From assembly GCF_001766235.1 (NCBI RefSeq), contig NZ_CP015164.1:1411501-1475500 (forward strand): a DNA stretch of 64,000 nucleotides, read 5' to 3'. Within the stretch, counting starts at the first letter, position 1. The number at the start of each line of letters is the position of its first letter. The position numbers were made by a program, and so were the translations under genes. Below are positions 48,272-56,990 of the stretch, piece after piece. The notes under the pieces are model-generated. The model had not been told where the DNA came from and made no database searches. It saw only the letters and a program-made list of their open reading frames with translations. The stretch is from Acetobacter ascendens. Its GTDB lineage: Bacteria > Pseudomonadota > Alphaproteobacteria > Acetobacterales > Acetobacteraceae.

Positions 48272-49657
48272 TTACATGACTGCTTGCCACAAGGTCTTTG
48301 CTGCATGTCTCCAGCTAGTCGGCTGAAAATGTGCCTTTATCTGCTGTTCCATAGCTGCCAGACGCTGCGGCTGATCCAGAACGTTACGTACAAGCTCCAA
48401 TGCCTGCGATGCGTTATCAGGGTCAAACATTTCTGTCAGCCCCATACCTGCTTCTGGCAGGGAAGACGCCGAAGAGGTTAGGCTGGGTTTTCCCCAATAC
48501 AGGCTTTCTGTCACCGGCAGGCCCCAGCCTTCGTAAAATGAGGGGAAAATCGTAAACTGCGCCTGCTTATAAAGCTGCGCCATACAACTATCAGATGGCC
48601 GATCTATCCACACAACATGGCCATTCAGCCACGCGCTATTTTTAAGCTGCTGCAACAGGTCGTCCACCAGCCACCCCTGCCCGCCAGCAATCACCAGCTT
48701 CGGCACAGTATTGGCTGGGCGTTCCTGCAATAACCGCCGCCAGATCCTGACTAACAGCGCATGATTTTTGCGCACTTCCAGCGTGCCTGCACACAAAACA
48801 TAAGGCCCAAGCTGTTTTATGTGCTCTTGAACAAAGGCAGAGGCACTTGCTGGATCTGCTTTAGAAAACCCACACCCCATAGGCACGACAATAACGGGAA
48901 CAGAAAGTGGCTTGCCGCTTTGTTGCGCATAAGACAGCACATCTTTCTGGGTAGATTCGGAATTAGCAAAAATAACATCGCATTCCGGCACAACCTGTTC
49001 ATACCAACGCCGAAATACTGCGGGCAAACCCGACTGGCACCATTCTGGCCACAAAAGCGGCACCAGATCATGCACCAAAACCCCAATACGCATGCCATAT
49101 TGCTGTCGACACTGCCGCAACAGCTTTTGATACATAGCATGAGACCATGAAGCCCCCAGAGAAAGCAGAATATCCCCCTTTTGAGGAGAAAAGACCTGCC
49201 CCTGCACGTTCAGATCATCTTTTTTGTGCAAAGTGTGAGACGCCAGCCCCCACAAGCCACGCACCAGCGCACCTCCGGCCTGCACCGCACTTTGGGTATT
49301 TCGGATAAGCTTACCGGCAGGAACGCGCACAGAAACGGGTACATGCTGTCCGCATTTTTGCAACAGACCTTGGTTTGTAAGGTGTGAGGTAGAAAGGCTG
49401 CGTATCTGCATCCTTTCCGGCTGCTCTGCATCTTGCCCACTTAGAGCTTGCCACACCGCCTGCACTTGCGCCCAAGACACCACCACAAAACCGGTGCCCT
49501 GAACATTGTGTCGCACAAAACCGACGTGATCAGCCATATGCGGATCATCCATAAAAGCCGCGCAGATTTCCAGCACAACGCGTTGTATACCCGTAAGCCG
49601 TGCACCTGCTTGCGCAAAGGCAAACAGATCTTCCACATCCATCCAGATACGCTTCAT
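48272..49657 (-). CDS. Glycosyltransferase family 4
   Basis: 461 residues. N-terminus MDVEDLFAFAQAGARLTGIQ followed by RVVLEICAAF, typical of GT1/GT4-type transferases in polysaccharide loci; the C-terminal half has VLCAGTLEVRKNHALLVRIW, LVIAGGQGW, FPSFYEGWGLPVTESLYWGK and SSASSLPEAG. Retaining GT-B enzyme, substrate unknown. Located between gpt and upp on the minus strand, 59 bases from gpt; likely part of the surface polysaccharide functions of the region (inference). Confidence 0.85.
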   Translation of the reverse strand: MKRIWMDVEDLFAFAQAGARLTGIQRVVLEICAAFMDDPHMADHVGFVRHNVQGTGFVVVSWAQVQAVWQALSGQDAEQPERMQIRSLSTSHLTNQGLLQKCGQHVPVSVRVPAGKLIRNTQSAVQAGGALVRGLWGLASHTLHKKDDLNVQGQVFSPQKGDILLSLGASWSHAMYQKLLRQCRQQYGMRIGVLVHDLVPLLWPEWCQSGLPAVFRRWYEQVVPECDVIFANSESTQKDVLSYAQQSGKPLSVPVIVVPMGCGFSKADPASASAFVQEHIKQLGPYVLCAGTLEVRKNHALLVRIWRRLLQERPANTVPKLVIAGGQGWLVDDLLQQLKNSAWLNGHVVWIDRPSDSCMAQLYKQAQFTIFPSFYEGWGLPVTESLYWGKPSLTSSASSLPEAGMGLTEMFDPDNASQALELVRNVLDQPQRLAAMEQQIKAHFQPTSWRHAAKTLWQAVM

Positions 49658-49759
49658 GATGGCCTTCCTTTTCCTCTATCCGCACGATCTGGATAAAACA
49701 TATTCTGCATCTGCAAGAAAACGTGGCAGACCCGCTTTTCCATGATTATAGAGGGTTGC

Positions 49760-50410
49760 ATGACAAGTCATGCTGTTACTCCCCTCCCTCCCCTTGTGCT
49801 GGATCATCCGCTTATCAAGCACAAATTGACGCATTTGCGGCGCGCAGAAACCTCCACAGCCGGTTTTCGTCGCTTGGTGCGCGAACTGAGCTTGCTGATG
49901 TGCTACGAAGCCACCCGTGAGCTGCCATTAGAGCCGGTAGAAATTCAAACACCGCTAGAACCCATGCAGGGTGAACAACTGGCTGGCCCCGATGTTTGCT
50001 TTATTTCCATCCTGCGGGCTGGCAATGGGCTTTTAGATGGCATGCTGGACTTGGTGCCATTTGCACCTGTTGGCCATATTGGTTTGTACCGCGACCCTGA
50101 AACACTGGAAGCTGTAGAATATTATCTTAAGCTTCCCTCTCAGGTTTCTTCCCGCCGCTGTATTGTTGTTGATCCCATGTTGGCAACCGGGCACAGCGCA
50201 GCAGCCGCCATTACACGACTGAAGGAAAAAGGGGCTCGCAAGCTGCTGTTTACTTGCTTGCTCTCCACCCCAGAAGGCATTGCTTGCTTGCAAAAAGCGC
50301 ATCCAGATGTGCAAATCATGACATGCTCTATTGATCGTGGTCTGGATGAACACAGCTACATCGTTCCCGGCTTGGGTGATGCTGGTGATCGCCTTTTTGG
50401 CACACGTTAA
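49760..50410 (+). CDS. upp: Uracil phosphoribosyltransferase
   Basis: 216 residues from ATG 49760, with GAGGG 6 bases before it (an earlier ATG at 49742 is less likely). Salvages uracil to UMP with PRPP. Motifs: [56 protein letters not shown] (PRPP loop) and [20 protein letters not shown] at the C-terminus. Followed by a small lipoprotein gene 39 bases downstream. Confidence 0.95.
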   Translation: MTSHAVTPLPPLVLDHPLIKHKLTHLRRAETSTAGFRRLVRELSLLMCYEATRELPLEPVEIQTPLEPMQGEQLAGPDVCFISILRAGNGLLDGMLDLVPFAPVGHIGLYRDPETLEAVEYYLKLPSQVSSRRCIVVDPMLATGHSAAAAITRLKEKGARKLLFTCLLSTPEGIACLQKAHPDVQIMTCSIDRGLDEHSYIVPGLGDAGDRLFGTR

Positions 50411-50449
50411 GCGCTTGCCACTTGGCACGCATTTTTGTGGATCCGTGAT

Positions 50450-50701
50450 ATGAAACTGAAATCCGCTACCGTTCTTGCTGGTCTTCTGCTTGCTCTTACT
50501 GCATGCCATGAACAGCCAGCATCAGATAGCAGCCCCTTGTTCCATGACAAGGCGCACCAGAAGGCCCCTCCGCCTATTATTGAGGACGAGGACGAAAACC
50601 CACATGGGGGCCCGGCCTTAGATGAAAATGATGGCTACCGGCCTGATACATCCAAGGCAAGCGGACCTTATCTGGGAACGGGTGCTGGCGGCTCACCGTA
50701 A
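50450..50701 (+). CDS. Small putative lipoprotein
   Basis: 83 residues from ATG 50450. Signal peptide MKLKSATVLAGLLLAL with lipobox LTAC (Cys about residue 19), then a short hydrophilic, acidic and proline-rich segment (PPPIIEDEDENPHGG). Likely anchored to the outer or inner membrane by lipidation. No homologue recognised. Follows upp on the same strand. Confidence 0.65.
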   Translation: MKLKSATVLAGLLLALTACHEQPASDSSPLFHDKAHQKAPPPIIEDEDENPHGGPALDENDGYRPDTSKASGPYLGTGAGGSP

Positions 50702-50801
50702 TATCTCACCACTTTACCCCGCATCTACCACACTTTGTATAATGCCCTATTCCTGTAAGTTTTGTGGCTTGCAGAAATAGGACTTTCATTTAGCGCCAAA
50801 C

Positions 50802-51047
50802 TTACTCATCCATTTCTGGAACACTACCAATACGTTCCAAAAATTCTGGTTCTCCATAATCACCAGCTTCTTCATCAACCTGCATACGCACCACCAGCGC
50901 TCCGGCCACAGAAAGAATACCCGCCCGCACTTTTTCTATCCGACGATGCGCATCTTCCGGATTACGGCACAAAATGGCGGCCCCACCTTCTAACTTGGTA
51001 CCCCGCCAGACAAATGGCTGAAAAACAATACGTTCAGACAAAGACAT
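50802..51047 (-). CDS. Conserved-looking small protein of unknown function
   Basis: 81 residues from ATG 51047, chosen because GAGGAGGGTCTC is an excellent SD; upstream codons lack support. The composition is a normal soluble protein, with FQPFVWRGTKLEGGAAILCR, HRRIEKVRAGILSVAGALVV and acidic end VPEMDE. No motif recognised. Lies downstream of ugd on the same strand, separated from it by a terminator. Confidence 0.6.
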   Translation of the reverse strand: MSLSERIVFQPFVWRGTKLEGGAAILCRNPEDAHRRIEKVRAGILSVAGALVVRMQVDEEAGDYGEPEFLERIGSVPEMDE

Positions 51048-51120
51048 GAGACCCTCCTCAGCTTTTTCTTGTTCTATATTTGTTCGTATAAAAATTGCAA
51101 GCTCAATTACAATGGGTTCC

Positions 51121-51160
51121 ATAAAAAAAAGTCGTGGACCTTTGCTCGGCCACGGCTTTC
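51121..51160 (-). terminator. Intrinsic terminator of ugd
   Basis: On the minus strand an imperfect 10-bp stem (AAAGCCGTGG / CCACGACTTT, one mismatch) is followed by eight T, 25 bases past the ugd stop. Confidence 0.85.
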
Positions 51161-51184
51161 TAGGCATTGCGCTGCTTTGTGGCG

Positions 51185-52510
51185 TTACGGACGCCCAACA
51201 GACAAATACGAAAAACCAGATTGGCGCATAACTGCGGGATCAAAAATATTGCGCAAATCTACAATAATTTTGTTTTGCATACGCTGCGCCAAGTCTTTTG
51301 GTGAAATGGAACGAAACTGTTCCCACTCCGTCAAAACAACCAGAACATCCGCACCCTGCGCGGCCTCTAACGCGTTTTCACAATATGTCGTTTCTGGTGG
51401 TAGAAGCGATTTGGCCGCATCCATACCAACCGGATCATAGGCCTGTAAGTGGGCCCCAGCCTCAGCCAAACGATGCAAAATGGGAATGGACGCAGATTCC
51501 CGCATGTCATCTGTTTCTGGCTTGAAGGTCAGACCCAGCACAGCCACAATCTTATTGTTTACCGAACCACCGCATGCCGCAATAATTCGGCCCGCCATGG
51601 CTGCTTTACGGGCTTCATTAACCTGCACTGTCGTTTCCACTAAACGACACCCACTTTGAGCTTCCTGCGCAATACGGGAAAGAGCCAGCGTATCTTTGGG
51701 GAAGCAGGAACCACCATAACCGGGACCAGCATTTAAAAAGCGGCTGCCAATGCGATCATCCAGCCCCATCCCGTAAGCCAGCTCCTGCACGTTGGCCCCT
51801 AATTTTTCACACAGATCGGCCATTTCATTGATGAAGGAAATCTTCATAGCCAAAAAGGAGTTAGATGCGTATTTGGTCAGTTCTGCCGTTTCCAGACCGG
51901 TAAAGACCAATGGAGCATCAATCTTCTTTAGCGGTTCGTAAACCCGCTGCATAACGGCTTCTGCTCGGCGTGCACGTTCTGGCTGTTTTTGATCCAACCC
52001 GATAATCACCCGATCAGGGCGCATACAATCATCAATAGCGCTGCCCTCACGCAGGAACTCAGGATTGGAGGCCACATCAAAATCCAGATCCGGTCGGGTG
52101 GCACGAATAATCTCTGCTATTCTGCGGCTACTGCCTACTGGCACTGTAGATTTGGTAACAATAACGGCATAGCCTGTAAGAGCCTGCGCAATCTGCCGGG
52201 CCGCTGCGTGCACATATTGCAGATCTGCCGCACCATCTCCATTCCGCGGCGGTGTGCCTACGGCAATAAAAACAGCCTCTGCCCCGGCTACAGCCTGCGC
52301 AATATCATCTCCAAAAGTCAGCCGTCCGGCACGTGCATTGGTTTCAACCAATACATCCAAGCCCGGTTCATAAATGGGGATACGACCTTCGCGCAAAGCA
52401 GAAAGGCGATCTGGATTTGTTTCCACTACGGCAACATGCAGCCCAAATTCAGCAAAACATGCGCCGGAAACCAGTCCAACATACCCGCCACCAATCATGG
52501 CTATCCGCAC
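51185..52510 (-). CDS. ugd: UDP-glucose 6-dehydrogenase
   Basis: 441 residues from GTG 52510, with GGAGAG six bases before it. Rossmann start RIAMIGGGYVGLVSGACFAE, substrate and catalytic motif GYGGSCFPKDTLAL with the catalytic Cys, ASNPEFLREGSAIDD, ELTKYASNSFLAMKISFINE and LGLTFKPETDDMRESASIPI. Makes UDP-glucuronate from UDP-glucose for acidic polysaccharides. No dependent transferase is adjacent. The small ORF at 52564-52707 may precede it in the transcript. Confidence 0.95.
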   Translation of the reverse strand: MRIAMIGGGYVGLVSGACFAEFGLHVAVVETNPDRLSALREGRIPIYEPGLDVLVETNARAGRLTFGDDIAQAVAGAEAVFIAVGTPPRNGDGAADLQYVHAAARQIAQALTGYAVIVTKSTVPVGSSRRIAEIIRATRPDLDFDVASNPEFLREGSAIDDCMRPDRVIIGLDQKQPERARRAEAVMQRVYEPLKKIDAPLVFTGLETAELTKYASNSFLAMKISFINEMADLCEKLGANVQELAYGMGLDDRIGSRFLNAGPGYGGSCFPKDTLALSRIAQEAQSGCRLVETTVQVNEARKAAMAGRIIAACGGSVNNKIVAVLGLTFKPETDDMRESASIPILHRLAEAGAHLQAYDPVGMDAAKSLLPPETTYCENALEAAQGADVLVVLTEWEQFRSISPKDLAQRMQNKIIVDLRNIFDPAVMRQSGFSYLSVGRP

Positions 52511-52563
52511 GAGCAACTCTCCCATTCTGCCATTAAGGTCACACCCTGCTTTATGTACAAACA

Positions 52564-52707
52564 TCAGGCCAACTCAATTGCGGCATCAATGCCCTGTGCA
52601 GCCAACATACGCAATGTGAAAAGGTGAATATTGATTTTTGCGTGGTATTTTGACCTATTGATGGCCGCAGAATTCAAAAGCGAACGCCTATTTGTTACTC
52701 TGAGCAT
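52564..52707 (-). CDS. Short ORF upstream of ugd (uncertain)
   Basis: 47 residues, starting MLRVTNRRSLLNSAAINRSK and ending FTLRMLAAQGIDAAIELA. The last 20 residues look like a real protein end, but there is no good SD and no recognised family. It ends 53 bases before the ugd start. The TnpB element lies 10 bases upstream, so this may be a leftover of a gene interrupted by the insertion, or chance. Confidence 0.25.
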   Translation of the reverse strand: MLRVTNRRSLLNSAAINRSKYHAKINIHLFTLRMLAAQGIDAAIELA

Positions 52708-52810
52708 TCATATTTACCTTATGAAGACTTAAAGATCCCAACCTTCGGATCGGAGCTATCAGGCTTATGGGATTGCATTTGTTTCCTTAATGTTCTACAA
52801 TTCGTAAGCA

Positions 52811-54028
52811 ATGAAAGTCCAGCGCGCGCATGTTGTAAAACTTTATCCCGACGCGGGGCAGGAAGAATTCCTGCGCCAGATCGGTGGTGCAACACGATTC
52901 CTATGGAATCTTGCTCTGTATCAGCGCCAAATTTGGGGCAGACGACATGAGCTAAACCGGTTCAGTCAGTCGAAAGAACTGACGCAACTACGTGCTGAGG
53001 TAAACTGGATGACGGCTTGCCCTTCCCAAGTTCTACAGCAGGTTCTGAATGACCTAGAAAAGGCCTTTCAGAACTTTTTTGCCCAACGAGCCAGATTCCC
53101 GCAATCCAGAAAGAAAAACAGAGGGGATTCCTTCCGGTTCCCGGATGGAAAAAATACGCTATATGAGCGCCTGACCGGAAAAGGTGGCCGCCTAAAACTT
53201 CCTAAGCTTGGGTGGGTACGCTTTCGAGGTTGGCGGCCATTACCTGGTCAGATCAGGAATGTCACGGTACGCTGTGACGCAGGCCAATGGTTTGCCGCAA
53301 TCCAATATGAATATGAGATTACCGATCCAGCACCACGCACTCTACCCGCTATTGGGATTGATCGCGGCGTTGCTGCTACGGTTGCGATCTCTGGACAAGG
53401 CCGGATCAAAGGCCCAGAAGCATACCGGAAAGCGCTAAAGAGATTACAACGGGCACAACGTATTGTCGCCCGCCGTAAAAATGGTTCGCAAAATCGTCAC
53501 AAGGCTGTACTGCGGGTGGCCCGTCTGCACCGCACGGTGCGCCGGGTCAGAGCGGATTTTCTGCATAAGGTTTCTCATTGGCTTGCCAAAAACCACGGCA
53601 CGCTGGTGTTCGAATATCTGAAAATCCGTAATATGATCAGGTCGGCTGCGGGCAGCCTCGCAGAGTTAGGCCACAACGTCCGGCAGAAAGCCGGACTGAA
53701 CCGCTCCATCCTAGATCAGGGTTGGGGCATGCTCCATACGTTCTGTCGCTATAAAGCTGCGGAACGTGGCGGACAGTGTCTCGACGTTTCCGCAAAGAAC
53801 ACCAGTCGGGAGTGCTGCAAATGCGGGCACATAGCGGTAGAAAATCGGGGTAGTCAGGCACGGTTCTTGTGTGTTCAATGTGGACACACGGAAAATGCCG
53901 ATGACAATGCGTCAGTAGTTATATTGAAACGAGCCGTGGACTGCGGCCTACTGCCTGTGGAGGCGTTGCATTATCTCGCCAATAAAGCAGGAAACACTGT
54001 TGGTCACTTCCCGACCTCATGTCAGTAA
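52811..54028 (+). CDS. tnpB: TnpB-family RNA-guided endonuclease (OrfB transposase)
   Basis: 405 residues. RuvC-like catalytic triad visible: Asp184 in IGIDRGVAAT, Glu268 in LVFEYLKIRNM and Asp364 in ENADDNASVVIL. A zinc ribbon lies at 335-357 (CKCG with its neighbouring Cys, and CVQCG). The N-terminal half (AHVVKLYPDAGQEEFLRQI) is the wedge/OrfB_IS605 domain. TnpB proteins cut DNA next to a TAM using an omega RNA from the element's right end (established). The frame and triad are intact, so the protein could be active. ATG 52811. Confidence 0.92.
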   Translation: MKVQRAHVVKLYPDAGQEEFLRQIGGATRFLWNLALYQRQIWGRRHELNRFSQSKELTQLRAEVNWMTACPSQVLQQVLNDLEKAFQNFFAQRARFPQSRKKNRGDSFRFPDGKNTLYERLTGKGGRLKLPKLGWVRFRGWRPLPGQIRNVTVRCDAGQWFAAIQYEYEITDPAPRTLPAIGIDRGVAATVAISGQGRIKGPEAYRKALKRLQRAQRIVARRKNGSQNRHKAVLRVARLHRTVRRVRADFLHKVSHWLAKNHGTLVFEYLKIRNMIRSAAGSLAELGHNVRQKAGLNRSILDQGWGMLHTFCRYKAAERGGQCLDVSAKNTSRECCKCGHIAVENRGSQARFLCVQCGHTENADDNASVVILKRAVDCGLLPVEALHYLANKAGNTVGHFPTSCQ

Positions 54029-54071
54029 GTGACCAACAAAATCTCCCCCTTTAGGACGGAGAGAAGGTCAA
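54000..54071 (+). ncRNA. Candidate omega-RNA 3' scaffold / right end of the TnpB element
   Basis: Overlaps the last codons of tnpB. A perfect 10-bp stem (54000-54009 with 54027-54036, TTGGTCACTT / AAGTGACCAA) is followed by a TCTCC...GGAGA hairpin (54042-54062) and the conserved-looking AAGGTCAAG end. In known TnpB systems the guide begins right after this point, here from 54072 (GCTCACCAAATATTCGCC). Inference by analogy with IS605 elements. Confidence 0.55.
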
Positions 54072-54158
54072 GCTCACCAAATATTCGCCTAGCGCAAGCT
54101 AATTTAATATGTCACTATCGAAACGGAATAGACGGACATTTAATGGAGTAAAGAGCGC

Positions 54159-54497
54159 ATGAAACTGGTTACTGCGATTATCAAGCCTTTCAAACTTGAT
54201 GATGTGCGCGAGGCTCTGGCCCCTTTAGGTATTCAGGGGTTAACAGTTTCTGAAGTGAAAGGCTTTGGGCGACAACGTGGCCAAACCGAGATTTACCGTG
54301 GTGCAGAATATCGCATCAGTTTTCTACCCAAAATCAAAGTTGAAATTGTCATCAAAGATGACATGGAAGACATGGTTGTAGAAGCCATTGCCACAGCAGC
54401 GCATACGGGCAAAATTGGTGATGGTAAGATTTTTGTAAGTGATATTTCACGTGCAGTGCGCATTCGCACAAAGGAATCTGGAGAAAGTGCTCTGTAA
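54159..54497 (+). CDS. glnB: Nitrogen regulatory protein PII (GlnB/GlnK)
   Basis: 112 residues. Trimeric sensor of glutamine, 2-oxoglutarate and ATP/ADP. The uridylylation site Tyr51 is in the T-loop RGAEYRISFLPK; C-terminal PII signature TGKIGDGKIFVSDISRAVRI is complete. It reports to NtrB, GlnE and AmtB in relatives. No glnA or amtB follows, so GlnB versus GlnK cannot be decided from context. GGAGTAAAG precedes the start. The TnpB element ends 87 bases upstream. Confidence 0.93.
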   Translation: MKLVTAIIKPFKLDDVREALAPLGIQGLTVSEVKGFGRQRGQTEIYRGAEYRISFLPKIKVEIVIKDDMEDMVVEAIATAAHTGKIGDGKIFVSDISRAVRIRTKESGESAL

Positions 54498-54533
54498 TTA
54501 AGTTTTCTTGCGCTACATTACTCTAAAAAGACG

Positions 54534-54572
54534 TTACTGAAGGAAAATATATTTCCTTCAGTAATTATCTTT
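54534..54572. terminator. Intrinsic terminator of glnB
   Basis: A 13-bp perfect stem (54534-54546 with 54552-54564, TTACTGAAGGAAA / TTTCCTTCAGTAA) with a 5-base loop and T-rich tail; also close to the cysE stop on the other strand. Confidence 0.9.
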
Positions 54573-54581
54573 TACTTCCAT

Positions 54582-55451
54582 TCAGATAATATAATCAATC
54601 GGCGGGAGAGTCTGATCCATGTTCAGGGCAGGCATACGCCCGGTATGGCGCACACCCACCTTACGGGCCGGATTACCTACAACCGTTGTAAAGGGTGGTA
54701 CAGGCTCCAGCACTATGGAACCAGCGCCAATTTTAGCACCCTCACCAATTTCAATATTTCCCAGCACCTTGGCACCAGCACCGATAAGCACACCGCGCCG
54801 CACCTTAGGGTGCCTGTCTCCTGAATGTTTGCCTGTGCCACCCAGTGTGACGTTCTGCAAAATGGAGACATCATCCTCGATAATGCAGGTTTCCCCCACA
54901 ACAATGCCCGTACCGTGGTCAAACAAAATACGCCGACCAAGGCGCGCTGATGGGTGAATATCCACAGCAAACAGTTCTGATGCACGGCTTTGCAGGTGTA
55001 ACGCCAGATGACGCCGCCCCTCCGCCCATAGCCAATGTGCCACCCGATAGGTCTGAACTGCCTGATAGCCTTTAAAGAACAGAAACGGCGTTACAAAATC
55101 CGGACATGCGGGGTCTCTTTCTCGAATCGCCAGCAAATCGGCAGCGGCAGCGCATACAATATCCGGCTCTGCATCCAAGCCTTCTTTAACAAGCTCCGCC
55201 AAAGCATCGGACGCCACAGACCGATCCCCCAACTTGCGCCCAATCAACGCCGCCAGCGCAGAAGAAAAATCTGAATGACTGCGCACCCCTGTTGCCAACA
55301 ACCCTTTCACCAACGGATCATGGCAAACACAGGCCTGCTGCGTCATCTGTTGCCACAGAACATTGAGCTGAGGCGCGCAGATTGAACTGTCTTCATCAAA
55401 ATGGCTGGCTTTGACGGCAGCTTGAGCGCCGTCATGCGTTGCTGCGTCCAT
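54582..55451 (-). CDS. cysE: Serine O-acetyltransferase CysE
   Basis: 289 residues. Transfers acetyl from acetyl-CoA to serine, first step of cysteine synthesis. N-terminal helical domain, then the left-handed beta-helix with hexapeptide repeats: VDIHPSARLGRRILFDHGTG, VVGETCIIEDDVSILQNVTL, GVLIGAGAKVLGNIEIGEGA and KIGAGSIVLEPVPPFTTVVG. Asp/His of the catalytic pair lie in FDHGTG. ATG 55451, 3 bases after the UbiH-like stop, so the two genes are probably co-transcribed. Confidence 0.94.
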   Translation of the reverse strand: MDAATHDGAQAAVKASHFDEDSSICAPQLNVLWQQMTQQACVCHDPLVKGLLATGVRSHSDFSSALAALIGRKLGDRSVASDALAELVKEGLDAEPDIVCAAAADLLAIRERDPACPDFVTPFLFFKGYQAVQTYRVAHWLWAEGRRHLALHLQSRASELFAVDIHPSARLGRRILFDHGTGIVVGETCIIEDDVSILQNVTLGGTGKHSGDRHPKVRRGVLIGAGAKVLGNIEIGEGAKIGAGSIVLEPVPPFTTVVGNPARKVGVRHTGRMPALNMDQTLPPIDYII

Positions 55452-55454
55452 TTT

Positions 55455-56705
55455 TTACAATCCCATAGCGTGCTTTACAAAGGCTTTACGCAGGCCGGGC
55501 AAACGGTTCACCCCCGCAATACCCACATCACGCGCAAACCTTAAAACTGGATTATTGTTACTGAACAACCTGTCCAGCACATCGGTTGCTGCAAGCATAA
55601 GCATATTGGCTGGGCGACATTCTGCCTGATAACGCGCCAGAAGCTCAGGGGCTCCCAAATCCTTACCGCGCTTGTGTGCCGTAATCAAAATCTTGCTCAG
55701 CGCAATAATATCACGAAAACCCAAGTTAAGCCCCTGCCCGGCTATGGGGTGAATACCATGCGCAGCATCACCAACCAGCACCATACGCGTATCCATGTAA
55801 CGCTGGGCATATTGAGCAGACAGAGGATACGTCCACCGCCGCCCCACAGGCTTTACCTGCCCTAAACGATTATTGCCCATCCGGCGCTGAAGCTGCATGG
55901 CAAACACATCGTCCGGCAATGCTGCAAAACGCTCTGCCAGGCCATCGTGATCGCTCCACACAATGGCGGACATGTAAGGATGTTCGTCATTGCCCGGCAA
56001 AGGCAGCTGCGCAAACGGCCCTGCCGGCAGGAAATGTTCGAGCGCGCTGTTGTCATGCGGGAATTCGTGCGCAATGGCGCAAACAATGGCAGTTTGACCA
56101 TAGGACAAACGGGCAAGCGGAATACCAGCCTGAGAGCGCAAACGGCTTTTACGCCCATCAGCTGCAACAACTAGCTTTGCCTTAAAGCTGCGCCCATCAT
56201 GCAGAGTTATAGTTGCCCCTTCCTTACACCGCACAATGGTGGCTTCAGCTGGAGCCAGCAGTGTAATTTCTGGCGTAGTGTGCAGGCTGGCGTTCAGTGC
56301 CACGCGCAAAGAACGTGCCTCAATCATCCACCCGAATGGTTGATTAGCGTCTTCCCGCGTGAATTCCAAAAACAACGGTGATGCAGGCTCACCCGGTCGG
56401 CCATCCGTTACAAGAATATCCTCAATCGGGCAGGATGGCAGAGGCAAAGCCTCCCACACACCGGCTTCTTCCAGATACGCTTTAGGGCCAGCAGCAATGG
56501 CATAGGCCCGGCCATCAAAATCTGGGTCTTCCATGGGCGGCAGATCTGCCTTGTCCACCACAGCCACCTTGATACCCGCCTGCGCCAAATGGCACGCCAA
56601 AGTTCCCCCAACAGGCCCAGCACCAATAATGCAGACATCTACATCTGAAATGGGCATCTGCGCGTGTGCTGCCGCTGCGGGTTCGGCATGGGCTGTCTGA
56701 TGCAT
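55455..56705 (-). CDS. FAD-dependent UbiH/UbiF/VisC-type hydroxylase
   Basis: 416 residues. FAD motifs CIIGAGPVGGTLACHLAQAG (GxGxxG), VAADGRKSRLRSQAGI (DG), and VLVGDAAHGIHPIAGQGLNL (GDAAH). Members hydroxylate the ubiquinone ring at C5, C6 or C1; which position is not readable here. N-terminus is extended and His/Ala-rich. Together with UbiA at 4002 it supports ubiquinone synthesis. ATG 56705; its stop is followed after 3 bases by cysE. Confidence 0.88.
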   Translation of the reverse strand: MHQTAHAEPAAAAHAQMPISDVDVCIIGAGPVGGTLACHLAQAGIKVAVVDKADLPPMEDPDFDGRAYAIAAGPKAYLEEAGVWEALPLPSCPIEDILVTDGRPGEPASPLFLEFTREDANQPFGWMIEARSLRVALNASLHTTPEITLLAPAEATIVRCKEGATITLHDGRSFKAKLVVAADGRKSRLRSQAGIPLARLSYGQTAIVCAIAHEFPHDNSALEHFLPAGPFAQLPLPGNDEHPYMSAIVWSDHDGLAERFAALPDDVFAMQLQRRMGNNRLGQVKPVGRRWTYPLSAQYAQRYMDTRMVLVGDAAHGIHPIAGQGLNLGFRDIIALSKILITAHKRGKDLGAPELLARYQAECRPANMLMLAATDVLDRLFSNNNPVLRFARDVGIAGVNRLPGLRKAFVKHAMGL

Positions 56706-56990
56706 GGGTTTCGTTCCTTAGCTCAAAAGCGCCATACTTTCTGGGCGCATCTTCTCCGATTAAGGAGCAGTCTATACACCAGCCCCCTACGCTTGTAATG
56801 AATTTGTATTAAACAACCAGAAAAGTCATGAAATTACAGTCAGTTATGCTCCCCTAAAAATCCTCACCCCAGCCATAATGGCTTAAGGTGCAAGCTTGCC
56901 ATGCACGAAAGCCACTAGCCCGCTTTTTTGGATTCCATCATGGTTTGCCAACTTTTTTACCTTCATCGCACACTCTAAGGATTATTCCCC

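Larger units (their letters stand above)
52718..54071 (+). mobile_element. Stand-alone TnpB element of the IS200/IS605 group (no TnpA)
   Basis: Boundaries proposed from typical IS608-like ends: TTAC at 52714-52717 on the left, a left-end hairpin GATCC/GGATC at 52734-52751, and TCAA at 54068-54071 on the right. The tnpB gene and an RNA-like right end fill the element. It carries no tyrosine transposase, so it would need help in trans. It sits between ugd and the PII gene, and its right edge is 87 bases before the PII start. Confidence 0.65.
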
